The position numbers and the translations under genes were made by a program. Shown here piece after piece: positions 35,716 to 45,600 of a stretch of 64,000 nt of DNA (positions are counted from its first letter, which is position 1; each line of letters starts with the position of its first letter). Source of the DNA: GCA-002733465 sp039969155 (GTDB lineage: Bacteria; Pseudomonadota; Gammaproteobacteria; Enterobacterales; Kangiellaceae); the NCBI GenBank assembly GCA_039969155.1, contig JBDVOJ010000106.1:7659-71658 (forward strand), read 5' to 3'. Below the pieces are notes generated by a model. It saw only the letters and a list, made by a program, of their open reading frames with translations. It made no database searches and had not been told where the DNA came from.

Positions 35716-38700
35716 CTACTTAGCTTGTCTGGTTCGTCGAATAAGTGCTAACAACGACAGCGACAACCAAGTCAATGCTCCTCCACCTCCCGAGCTTTCA
35801 GTCTCAGCTGGTGGCTCTTGGACTGTCACATTGCTAGTAGTTTGACTTGTAATACCGTTCCCATCCGTCACAGTTAAAGTAACCACGTAAATCGCCGCAG
35901 CTGCATAAGTGTGGGATGGTGATTGGTCAGTCGAACTAGCCCCATCTCCAAAGTCCCAAGCATAAGTGAGTGAGCCGCGACCACCAGTTGTGGTGTCAGT
36001 GAATGTGGCCGTTAAATTATTAGTACTGACACTAAATCCAGAAACTGGTCGTGTATCAATAACAATATTTGCGCCAGTAGAAGTACTAGAACGCCCTTCA
36101 GCATCTGTAACCACCAAACTTACAGCGTATGTACCATCTTCTGTGTAAGTATGACTAGGTGATGCACTGGTTGAACTCTCGCCATCACCAAAATCCCAAG
36201 CATAACTTAACCCGCCAACTCCACCGGTAGAAGTATTAGTGAAGGTAACCACTTCATTGGCGATTGCAGACGAAAATGCAGCTAGTGGTGCAGTATCAAG
36301 AGTGACGGTCTTGGTTGAAACCGATTCGTTTTGATCCGTGTCAGTAACTGTCAAAGTAACCGTATAAGTACCATCCGTTGCATACTGATAAACCGGTGAA
36401 CTTGCAGTTGAAACTCCCACGCCATCGCCGAAGTCCCAATCATAAGTATAATTAAAAGAACCACCGGTAGTAGCATCAGCAAAGGTCACACTTCTTTCTG
36501 ATGAGCTGGTAGAGAAATCTGCAGCCAAAGCAATACTGCCGGCAGCCAAGGTAATGGTCGCAGTTGTATTATTAGTGGCTTGAGCATCAATATTCATACT
36601 AAAACCCAAATTAGGCAGCACTAATCCCGCAGCAGGTTTATTGGGGCTCGAGTAATCGTTTGCGTCATCGAACGTCGAGTTAGAAGTCAAATTATTATCC
36701 TGAGAATAACTTGATTGCTGATACAGACTAAACGCAGCATCTCTAATCTGAACGCTAGAACGCTGGGTTCCAATTAGGTTTTGATCAGCATCCACTACGC
36801 CAATAAAACCATGTCCTGGATGATCGCCCACCTTATTGTCTGAGTAGCTGGAATCTGCGAACCATAAAACGACCCCGCCATCGTATCCACGACTTGATAA
36901 TCCTTCGTCGACACCATTATGACTCCTTAATTGAATGTAATAGTTACGCGGTTTACCTGCAGACTTGTCAGTGATTCGTTCAAACCCATTCAAGGTTGCT
37001 GTGCCAGCAGTTTCAGCACCATCTATAAACGTTTCATTACCATCAGCAATTGTCACCAAGTCGTCGACGACAAAACCATAGTCACCAGTGTTAGCATCAG
37101 TGATATATTCAAACTTAATTGAGACAGATTGCCCCTGATAGCTACTTAAATCAAAAGTGAGATCAACCCAACCTAAAGCGCCTTCTGCGCCAGCGATGTC
37201 TAGCGAGTTGCCGGAAATGTAGTTTACGACACTGGCATAGCTAGGATAGTTAGCGGCGAGCGGGTTAGTTGCATTGGTATGATTTCCAGCAATAACCTGG
37301 TTGTTAACACTCACTTGCACATAATCCCAATCAGCTTCAATCGCCCACCTTGACTTCATGCTAAGAGAAACACTTGTGCCAGCAGGTACGTCTAAATCGA
37401 AAGACATCTCATTAGAAAGGTTGTCTCCTCTTTCAGAGTAATATTGATAACTAGCCGTGTAAGGCGCACCAAAATCGACCAATGGCTCTGGCAAATTAAC
37501 TTTTATTTGATTGACACCACTCGCGTGATTCACCGCTTCTACCAAGTTATAACTTTCACTAGTGCCAGAAAGGTCGTTTAAATGTACTTCAACTTGATTC
37601 AAGAAGTTGGTACCGTGCATCGCTTGTAAATTTTCTCGTGCATAAGGACTAAAACCTACAGGCATCGTTCCTGATGGACTTCCAGTCCAACTTCCACCAG
37701 CCATAACTGACCAGTTGCCAGTTGGTGCGCCATCATCGGAAGAACCTGTATCATATTCGTCAGGCAATCCGAGGTCGTGACCAAACTCGTGTACGACAAC
37801 CCCAGTGGCAGCATCAATTGGCTGAATGGTATAGCCAAAAATTCGTTTATTAGTACCTGGGATAGCGTATCCCATAGTGGTTGGATTACCTGTTTGATTG
37901 ACAAAAAATCGATGTGACCAAATAGCGTCATCACCTAGCACCCCGCCTCCAGCTTCTTCACCCACAGATGAATGGAAAACGTTAATGTGATCAATAAAGC
38001 CATCGGCTTCATTGACGATGCCGTTGCCGTTTAAATCATAGGGATCTTCGATATCGTATTGCTCTAAATCGATAGTATTGGCGGCGACAACTTTAGCAAT
38101 CGCCTCTTCAATTAACTTAGGTGCATCAAGATCATTGTCATCATTATCAGGATCATTGCCACCGTAAGTCGCAGCATTACTGTCCGCTGTTACCCAACCA
38201 AACACATCACCAGTAAAGAAAAATTCTCCGCCAGAGACTTCTTGATAAAATTGATAACCCGACATGAGGTTTTGATTTGAAGGACCAGTGTAGCCGGTAG
38301 TTGAAAACATCAATTGCCGATAATGATCAACAGAATAGTTATCGTAATACATTCCCGTATCACCGCTATCTAAACGATTATCATCATAAGGTAAATCAGG
38401 AAAGTCGATCAATAAACCGAGCGCTTTAACCGTTTTTGGGGCATTGGTTTTCTTTTGAAGCTGATTATTGAGCTTAACCGGCTGACTGAATTTATGCAGC
38501 GGTTGATTCAATGTGGCTCTTGCTTTGTATTGTTCAACAATAGCTCTAATTTCTTGTTCAGTCGCATTTGGCTTGATTTCACCCCGCTTTTTTAACCAAT
38601 ATTCGATTCGTTCTTCATTGATTACTCCGGGATCTTTTGGTGATGATTTAGGAAAACTTCCATCGGCATAAACGCTCAGCGAAAAAGGCGCTAAGCCGGC

Positions 38701-38745
38701 TATTAGGGCAAGCTTCCATGATATATTTGGGACTATTTTCTTCAT
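35716..38745 (-). CDS. Secreted M6-family metalloprotease with PKD repeats and GlyGly-CTERM tail
   Basis: 1009 residues with a signal peptide (ends near SVYADG). The M6 (immune-inhibitor-A-like) catalytic domain has HEFGHDLGLPDEYD at about 319-332: HExxH zinc site and third ligand. A beta-sandwich region follows, then three PKD domains (about 735-975) each with a WDFGDG motif. The C-terminus has SSGGGGALTWLSLSLLALIRR, here split into SSGGGGALTW, a hydrophobic stretch and a basic end, matching the GlyGly-CTERM signal cleaved by rhombosortase. Probably a surface or secreted protease. A small lipoprotein gene lies immediately upstream. Confidence 0.88.
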   Translation of the reverse strand: MKKIVPNISWKLALIAGLAPFSLSVYADGSFPKSSPKDPGVINEERIEYWLKKRGEIKPNATEQEIRAIVEQYKARATLNQPLHKFSQPVKLNNQLQKKTNAPKTVKALGLLIDFPDLPYDDNRLDSGDTGMYYDNYSVDHYRQLMFSTTGYTGPSNQNLMSGYQFYQEVSGGEFFFTGDVFGWVTADSNAATYGGNDPDNDDNDLDAPKLIEEAIAKVVAANTIDLEQYDIEDPYDLNGNGIVNEADGFIDHINVFHSSVGEEAGGGVLGDDAIWSHRFFVNQTGNPTTMGYAIPGTNKRIFGYTIQPIDAATGVVVHEFGHDLGLPDEYDTGSSDDGAPTGNWSVMAGGSWTGSPSGTMPVGFSPYARENLQAMHGTNFLNQVEVHLNDLSGTSESYNLVEAVNHASGVNQIKVNLPEPLVDFGAPYTASYQYYSERGDNLSNEMSFDLDVPAGTSVSLSMKSRWAIEADWDYVQVSVNNQVIAGNHTNATNPLAANYPSYASVVNYISGNSLDIAGAEGALGWVDLTFDLSSYQGQSVSIKFEYITDANTGDYGFVVDDLVTIADGNETFIDGAETAGTATLNGFERITDKSAGKPRNYYIQLRSHNGVDEGLSSRGYDGGVVLWFADSSYSDNKVGDHPGHGFIGVVDADQNLIGTQRSSVQIRDAAFSLYQQSSYSQDNNLTSNSTFDDANDYSSPNKPAAGLVLPNLGFSMNIDAQATNNTTATITLAAGSIALAADFSTSSSERSVTFADATTGGSFNYTYDWDFGDGVGVSTASSPVYQYATDGTYTVTLTVTDTDQNESVSTKTVTLDTAPLAAFSSAIANEVVTFTNTSTGGVGGLSYAWDFGDGESSTSASPSHTYTEDGTYAVSLVVTDAEGRSSTSTGANIVIDTRPVSGFSVSTNNLTATFTDTTTGGRGSLTYAWDFGDGASSTDQSPSHTYAAAAIYVVTLTVTDGNGITSQTTSNVTVQEPPAETESSGGGGALTWLSLSLLALIRRTRQAK

Positions 38746-38749
38746 TTGA

Positions 38750-39067
38750 TTATTTACTCTTGTTACTTTTCAAGCACTGCTGATATTGCTCATTCTTGGC
38801 TTTGATAAACGCTAAAATAACTGCTTTCTTTTCGGCCTGACTCATATTTTCTTTAATTTTGCCACTTCGAACTAAAGCAGGTTCTAATTTCCAAATATCT
38901 TCAACTTGTACCGGTTGTTTGCATTTGACTGGGATTTTTCGAACCAAAGGTTGATTGGTTGACTGCTCAGTTTCTTGTACTTCCGAAGTCGTATGGGTAC
39001 AACCGATGGCAGCAAGAGACACGATGGTCAACAAGCCAAATTTAGGGAATTGCTTTATTAAACTCAT
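38750..39067 (-). CDS. Small lipoprotein of unknown function
   Basis: 105 residues from ATG 39067; a further upstream ATG at 39142 would place 25 non-hydrophobic residues before the signal and is unlikely. Signal MSLIKQFPKFGLLTIVSLAAIGC with lipobox AAIGC. The mature part is basic, with CKQPVQVEDIWK and QYQQCLKSNKSK, two Cys apart. Four bases before the M6 protease gene, probably the same transcript. No family recognised. Confidence 0.7.
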   Translation of the reverse strand: MSLIKQFPKFGLLTIVSLAAIGCTHTTSEVQETEQSTNQPLVRKIPVKCKQPVQVEDIWKLEPALVRSGKIKENMSQAEKKAVILAFIKAKNEQYQQCLKSNKSK

Positions 39068-39151
39068 ATTGAGATTCTTTTTTAAAAACGGATCGAGAGT
39101 ATAGTTATTGTGCAACGCAAAATCTTTGTAAATAATCCACAAAACTGGGCT

Positions 39152-39167
39152 TAAATAGCGCTATTTA
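39152..39167. promoter_or_regulatory. 16-bp perfect palindrome, possible operator
   Basis: TAAATAGCGCTATTTA, perfectly self-complementary, lies in the 227-base gap between the leftward lipoprotein-protease unit and the rightward RND exporter, a natural place for an operator. No regulator gene is adjacent. Confidence 0.35.
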
Positions 39168-39294
39168 GCGATTTTGTGCACCAATTCTAAGGTTGGTCGG
39201 TTAACCGGCTCTGACTTCGCACGAATCCTGTGGTTATGCCCGCGCATAGAATTGAGTTACTATCACAGCACTCTCTTTGTACAAAACACATTCT

Positions 39295-41622
39295 ATGCAT
39301 ACTTTTTCAAAGAGCCTGATGACATTCTTTTCTTGGATTGTGAATAACCCGCTCAAAATTATTATTGTCAGCTCAATACTACTAATGATTTTTTCAATTG
39401 GACTTTCCAAGCTAACCATTAGTAACGACTTTAGGGTTTATTTGAGTAAAGATAACCCGCAGCTACTCGCTTTTGAATCATTCGAAAACAACTATGTCAG
39501 TTCGGATTCAGCAACCTTGGTTATCGAAAATAAACAAGGTGACTTATTTAACCTTCGGTCTCTACAACTTATAGAACAAGCTACTGAGTTAGCATGGCAA
39601 ATCGATGGTGCCTATCGAGTTTCATCACTCACCAATTACCAATATACCCGCTCGCAAAATGATGAAATCGAAACTAATTATTTGGTCGAATCAACTGAGG
39701 GTATGACACTTTCTCAATTGAATAAATTAAAAGAAATTGCCTTGTCAGAAAATCGTTTAGTGAAATCATTAATCACTGCAGATGGCAAATTAACCGTGGT
39801 TGTTATCAACTTAAGGTTAGATAAATCCCTCAACAATGCTTCCACTACAGTGACATTGCAAATGGAATCATTGAGAAATAAGTTAAGGCAGCAGTTCCCA
39901 GAATTTGAAATTGACAATGGTGGCTCAACCGCGTTTAACACAACCCTTGCTCGGGCGGTAGCTAATGATCTAACCACTTTGGTGCCTATCAGTTACGTAC
40001 TTATTTTTTTGGGCTTAGTTTTGTTCTTAAAAAGACTTAGCGGTACTGTTGCTACTTTTTTATTAATCACCGCTTGCTTAGTCAGTACATTTGGTTTCTT
40101 TGGCTGGATTTCACCGGTGCTAACGCCAATAGCAGGGTTTGCGCCAAGCATTCTGCTGTCAATAATGGTTGCTGATAGTGTCCATATCATTACCAGCTAT
40201 TACCAATTTCGAGCGTCTGACGATGATAAAAAATCCGCGCTAATTAAGAGCCTCTCGATAAACTATACACCGGTGTTAGTGACGAGTATTACTACCATCA
40301 TTGGTTTTTTAACCCTTAACTTTAGCTCATCACCACCTTATCAAGACTTAGGAAACATGGTCGCATTTGGTGTGCTGTTGGCATTAGTCTTTAGTATTTT
40401 TCTGTTACCAGCCTTACTAATAGTAATCCCAGAAAACAAACCTTTTTTATCGAAAGAAAATATGCAGTTCAAAGGATTTTCAGATTGGATTATCGGTCAT
40501 CGAAAAAAAATACTAGCATCAATGCTATTAGCAGTAATCTTTCTCACCGTCTCTATTCCCAAGAACAAGTTATCAGATAACTGGTCGCAATACTTCGATC
40601 AAAGTTTTGAAGTCGTGAAGCTGGTTAAAAAGGTAGATGGCTACCTTACCGGAGTCAATTCGCTGGAGTATTCGATTAGCTCCAGCACTAAGCAAGGCAT
40701 TTTTTCTCCCGAATACATTAGTCAACTGGATCAGTTTGAACAATGGTTTCTAACCCAAAAAAAGGTCGTTAAGGTGAGCAGTTTTAGCCAGCTAATGAAA
40801 GACCTAAACAAAACGATGCATAATGATAGTTTTTCTGAGTATAAGATTCCGCAAACTAGCGAGCTTGCAGCGCAGTACCTACTATTTTATGAGTTCGGGT
40901 TACCAGCAGAACTTGGACTCAATAATTTAGTCACCATCCATAAAGATGCGACTCGATTTAGTGTCTCAGTAACCGATGCTGGTTCGGATGAATTATTGGC
41001 GTTAGATACTAAAGCACAAGCATGGTTAAAACAAAATGCTCCTGCACTTGTAACGAGCGAAGCGACTGGTTTGGGAATAGTTTTTGCGCACATTGCGCAA
41101 CGCAATATAAGCAGTTTACTAGCGGGAACTCTGCTCGCTCTGTTGGGTATATCTGCTATTTTAGTTTTGATATTTAAATCGCTGAAATTTGGTTTGATCA
41201 GTTTAATACCCAATATCATTCCGGCAGCGATGGCCTACGGCCTTTGGGGAATACTCTATGGCTATGTGGATATTTCACTTTCAATAGTAGCTTGTTCGAC
41301 CCTTGGGATTGTTGTTGATGATACAGTTCACTTCCTGCATAAGTATCGATTGGCCAGACTGTCTGGTTTAACTTCGCAGGAAGCCATTAGAGCAACATTT
41401 TCTCGAGTTGGTAAAGCATTACTAACAACCACTGTTGTATTATCCGGAGGCTTTATGATTTTGGCTATTTCACATATGAATACCTCCGCAGCAATAGGTA
41501 TGCTAATGGCAATCACGCTAGTATTTGCACTAATCGTTGATTTTTTATTACTACCACCATTATTATTAATTTTAGATAAGTACCAATTAGCGGGTAGCAC
41601 AAAGAAACAAGTTGGCGACTAA
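39295..41622 (+). CDS. RND-superfamily (MMPL-type) exporter
   Basis: About 775 residues; start uncertain between ATG 39295 and ATG 39319, neither with an ideal ribosome site. Twelve-helix architecture: a helix near the N-terminus, a periplasmic loop with NDFRVYLSKDNPQL, five helices at about 215-385 (including MVADSVHIITSYYQF), a short break, then the mirrored second half (TLGIVVDDTVHFLHKYRLAR). The paired Asp-containing motifs fit proton-driven MMPL/HpnN-like exporters of lipidic substrates. No membrane-fusion or outer-membrane partner is nearby. Substrate unknown. Confidence 0.88.
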   Translation: MHTFSKSLMTFFSWIVNNPLKIIIVSSILLMIFSIGLSKLTISNDFRVYLSKDNPQLLAFESFENNYVSSDSATLVIENKQGDLFNLRSLQLIEQATELAWQIDGAYRVSSLTNYQYTRSQNDEIETNYLVESTEGMTLSQLNKLKEIALSENRLVKSLITADGKLTVVVINLRLDKSLNNASTTVTLQMESLRNKLRQQFPEFEIDNGGSTAFNTTLARAVANDLTTLVPISYVLIFLGLVLFLKRLSGTVATFLLITACLVSTFGFFGWISPVLTPIAGFAPSILLSIMVADSVHIITSYYQFRASDDDKKSALIKSLSINYTPVLVTSITTIIGFLTLNFSSSPPYQDLGNMVAFGVLLALVFSIFLLPALLIVIPENKPFLSKENMQFKGFSDWIIGHRKKILASMLLAVIFLTVSIPKNKLSDNWSQYFDQSFEVVKLVKKVDGYLTGVNSLEYSISSSTKQGIFSPEYISQLDQFEQWFLTQKKVVKVSSFSQLMKDLNKTMHNDSFSEYKIPQTSELAAQYLLFYEFGLPAELGLNNLVTIHKDATRFSVSVTDAGSDELLALDTKAQAWLKQNAPALVTSEATGLGIVFAHIAQRNISSLLAGTLLALLGISAILVLIFKSLKFGLISLIPNIIPAAMAYGLWGILYGYVDISLSIVACSTLGIVVDDTVHFLHKYRLARLSGLTSQEAIRATFSRVGKALLTTTVVLSGGFMILAISHMNTSAAIGMLMAITLVFALIVDFLLLPPLLLILDKYQLAGSTKKQVGD

Positions 41623-41651
41623 TTTGAAATTCGAGCACAAAGGGGCTTTCC

Positions 41652-42191
41652 ATGCGCTATCAAGAAATTATTGATTTCTGGTTTAACGAAATTGACTCTA
41701 AATATTGGTTCAAGAAAGATGCTAACTTTGACCGGCAACTTAAACAGCGCTTTTGGGATACCTACCAGGCGGCAACACGTTGCGAGCTCTACGAATGGCG
41801 GCAAACTCCCGGTGGAAGCCTTGCAGAAGTTATCGTTCTTGATCAGTTTTCTCGCAATTACTTTAGAGACTCAGCAAAAGCCTTTGAATTTGACGCGTTA
41901 GCCTTAGCGTTATCACAAAACGCCATTGAGAAAGGATTTGATAAAGACATACCAATAAAGCGAAGAAGCTTCCTTTATATGCCGTATATGCATTCCGAAT
42001 CATTAGAAATTCACAATCAAGCGCTAAAACTTTTCGCAACCGAAGGACTAGAGAATAACCTCGACTACGAAAAGAGACACAGAGATATTATCGAAAAATT
42101 CTCTCGATATCCGCATCGAAATCAAGTTCTGGGTAGAGAGTCCACTGCAGAAGAGCTAGAATTCTTATCACAACCCGGCTCTTCGTTCTAA
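41652..42191 (+). CDS. DUF924 family protein
   Basis: 179 residues. Signature blocks: DFWFNEIDSKYWFKKDANFDRQL and VIVLDQFSRNYFRDSAKAFEFD, read in shorter pieces, plus RRSFLYMPYMHSES and EKRHRDIIEKFSRYPHRNQVLGR. This TPR-like alpha-helical family is widespread but has no established activity. Normal full length. 29 bases after the RND gene and 16 bases before a DUF1801 gene on the same strand. Confidence 0.9.
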   Translation: MRYQEIIDFWFNEIDSKYWFKKDANFDRQLKQRFWDTYQAATRCELYEWRQTPGGSLAEVIVLDQFSRNYFRDSAKAFEFDALALALSQNAIEKGFDKDIPIKRRSFLYMPYMHSESLEIHNQALKLFATEGLENNLDYEKRHRDIIEKFSRYPHRNQVLGRESTAEELEFLSQPGSSF

Positions 42192-42207
42192 CACATCAGG
42201 AAGAAAC

Positions 42208-42624
42208 ATGTCTGATCTTAAAACTACTACTACTAAAAAGTCGCCCAAAGAATTTATTCAATCTATAGAGCACCCAACACGCCAACAGGATTCGCTTATA
42301 TTACTAGAATGTTTTTCTCGAATAACCGGTGAACCTGCGGTCATGTGGGGAACGGCGATTATTGGCTATGGGAGTTATCATTATGTTTACGCTAGCGGTC
42401 GAGAAGGAGACTGGATGAAGACGGGTTTCTCGCCTAGAAAAAACTATATCAGCGTTTATTTGATGAATGGGTTTAGTCGATTCGATGAACTTCTCTCCAA
42501 ACTGGGAAAACACAAGCATGGGAAATCATGTCTAAACATCAACAAACTGGCAGATGTTGATATGGATGTTTTAGAAGAGCTTATATCTGAGTCATATCGT
42601 TGCATGAGCGAGAAGTATGACTAA
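42208..42624 (+). CDS. DUF1801 family protein
   Basis: 138 residues, one DUF1801/YdhG-like domain: RQQDSLILLECFSRITGEPAVMWG, then GYGSYHYVYASGREGDWM and FSPRKNYISVYLM (each under twenty residues as read). The fold is related to frataxin-like/YdhG proteins; function unknown. AGGAAG lies seven bases before ATG 42208. It ends convergent to the large GGDEF-EAL gene. Confidence 0.88.
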   Translation: MSDLKTTTTKKSPKEFIQSIEHPTRQQDSLILLECFSRITGEPAVMWGTAIIGYGSYHYVYASGREGDWMKTGFSPRKNYISVYLMNGFSRFDELLSKLGKHKHGKSCLNINKLADVDMDVLEELISESYRCMSEKYD

Positions 42625-42666
42625 CCAAGTCAAATTGAAAACATCATTTACGATAAAGAAAATTGC

Positions 42667-45600
42667 CTAGACCGAAATGGGCTTGATCAAGTCACTGATA
42701 TCTAAATTTGACTGCAGCAATTTGGTCGCTTGAACAGCGCAACAAGGTTTACCGAGCAAGTATCCTTGAACCTCATCGACACCAAATTGGTGCAGCATGG
42801 CAAGCTGCTCTCGATCTTCAACGCCTTCTCCAATAACTCGAAGGTCAAGGTTATGAGCCAACGCGACAATCGAGGCAACCATTTTAGCATCGCGTTTATC
42901 GCGAGTTAAGTCACTGATAAAAGACCGGTCGATTTTAAGAGTTTGAATCGGGAATTTTTTCAAATAGTTAAGTGACGAATAACCGGTACCAAAATCATCC
43001 AACGAAAGCTTTAGGCCAAACTCGCGTAGTCGATTAAGCGTTTTGATAGTGTGCGTCATATTTTCCATCAACGAACTTTCTGTTATCTCAAGCTCAAAAT
43101 TCTCAATCGCTATACCATGTTTGGTGAGTGCCTGCTCAACGGTATCGATTAGATTCTTATCTTGAAACTGAAGGGCTGACAAATTTACTGCCAAATTCAA
43201 TGTCTGGAACCCCATACTATTCCATTCCTTTAGTTGTTTGCATGCAGCATTAAGAACCCAAGCTCCCAAAGGTAATATCAAGCCCGTCTCTTCCGCGATT
43301 GGAATAAATTCATTGGGTGCCACTAAACCTCGTTCAGGATCGTTCCAACGAACTAGCGCTTCAAAACCTACAATATGTCCAGAGAGTAATCCTATTTTTG
43401 GCTGGTAGTGAAGAACAAACTCATCATTTTCCAAGCCCAGTCTCACTCGTTTTTCCAAAGCGATACGGTTGATCAGCCTTTCGTTCATGGAATCTGAGAA
43501 AAATGAAAAGTTATTCTTACCATGATTTTTTGCGTGATACATTGCAATATCTGCATTGCTTAGAAGTGTTTCTACGTCGGAACCATTCTCACCAAGAACC
43601 GAAATACCTATACTTGGACTGATCACTAAGTCATGTTCTCCAACCGTAAAAGGGCGCTGCATCGCTAGCAAGATATTGTTTGCTACTTTAACTACAGCAT
43701 CTAAAGTATCCAACCCTACTAATGCAATAGTGAACTCATCACCACCGAGCCTGGCAATAATGTCAGATCGCCGCACACAACTCCTTAGTCGCTCTGCGAC
43801 AGCGATTAATACCGAGTCACCAAAACTGTGACCAAGACTATCATTAACATTTTTGAAATTGTCTAGATCGATGAATAAAACTGCAAGCAAACTAGCATTT
43901 TCTTTGGCGAGCAATATACTTTGCTCCAATTGCATGGTTAGTTTTGAACGATTAGGTAGCGAAGTTAACGAGTCGTAGTCTGCTAGCCGACGAAGTTCCC
44001 TTTCCGCTTTGATACGATAGTTAATATCAGTAATCGTTATCACAAAATTTGACTCATCCCCTGCCTCACTAACGACTGCCGCCATTTTCATATCAACCGG
44101 AATTTTTCTTCCACTAGAGTTTCTTAACCAGAGTTCTCTAGTGTAAAAACCATGGGCAAGGATTTCTTTCATGATCTTACCACTCAACATTTCACCATCA
44201 CTTGTTATTTTTGAACTGGAAATCCCCTTTCCATCAAACACATCGCCGACTATTGAAGAATCAAACCCCGTGATTCTAGTAAAGGCATCATTTATGGCAA
44301 TGATTTCAAGTTTCTGATTAAGAATGATCGCGCCGTCATTGGTACTTTGGAATGCCGATGCCAAAAGCTGATTTTTTTCTTCAGCTCGCTTCAAGTTATC
44401 AACATTTCGAGTTGTTCCACTAATTCTTGAAGGGGTTCCTTGGTTGGTATAATCGCTCACTTTGGCTTTGTCTAACAACCAGACCCAAGCTCCGTCTTTG
44501 GTCTTTCTACGATAGATTGATTCAATTTTATTCTTTTTACCAGTCAGCACGTCACTAATATCACTGCGCAGCCTTTGGCGATCGTCTGGATGTATCTGGG
44601 TCATCAAAGAAGAGAGAGACTCTTTGTTTATCGCATTTACTTGAACAAACTCTTCAAATATATTTTGTTTATTCAATTTTCCAGTTTCAATATTCCATTC
44701 CCATAATTCATCCCCGCTTCCCCACAGAGCTTGCTCTAATTTAATTTTGGAATCATCTAGAGCATATTTCATCAACAATTGCTTACGCCAAAACCTATAG
44801 CCAAAGATTGATATTAGAAACAATACAATAGAGTAAGAAATATAGGCTGGCCAAGTTCTCCATGGAGGAGGATTGATGATAATCCTAAAATTGGCGGGAG
44901 TGTCTTCCCAGCGGTGAACACCATTAGAGGCGCGAACTTGTAACAAGTACTCTCCAGCAGGTAAATTAGTAAAAGTGAATTTTCGACGATGGCTAAACTC
45001 AGACCAGTTAGAGTTGAAGCCATTAAGTCGATAGGAATACTTAATGTTTTTCGTATTGGCATAGTCTAACGCCAAAAACTCGAAATCAAATACCGAGTGT
45101 TCGTAAGAAAACTGCATTGAATGATAAGTATGCAGAGGTTTAGTCAATTCCCTATCATCGCGAACAATGTTATTGAGTTGACGACTTTTTTTAGCGTTAT
45201 TAGATTGATAGCTAGATAGATTTGTCGTGAGTTTTGTCAAATACAGTGGTGGAACATTATCTCGTCTTTTAAGTTCTGCAATTCTTAGTTCCGTAGGCGA
45301 AAAGCGTATCACTCCTTTGCTACTACCAAATATTAATCTTCCTGCTGAGTCAAGAAATTGTGTATTCTCATGAAATACCAGCTCAGGTAAGACCTGCTCA
45401 CTGCCGTAGTTAACTAATTGGTTATTCGGCAAATTGTATTGGTAAATATTCTTTGAAGCTGTAAACCAAACTTCATCTTTAGAAATGGGGTAAACATTAT
45501 ATAAACTACTATCGGCGAATTTCTGAGTATGGGTGTGGATGTGAGCTTGAACCGATGCTACACCAGTGCTATCAAGCCGCAACAAGAAAGCTCCATAGTT

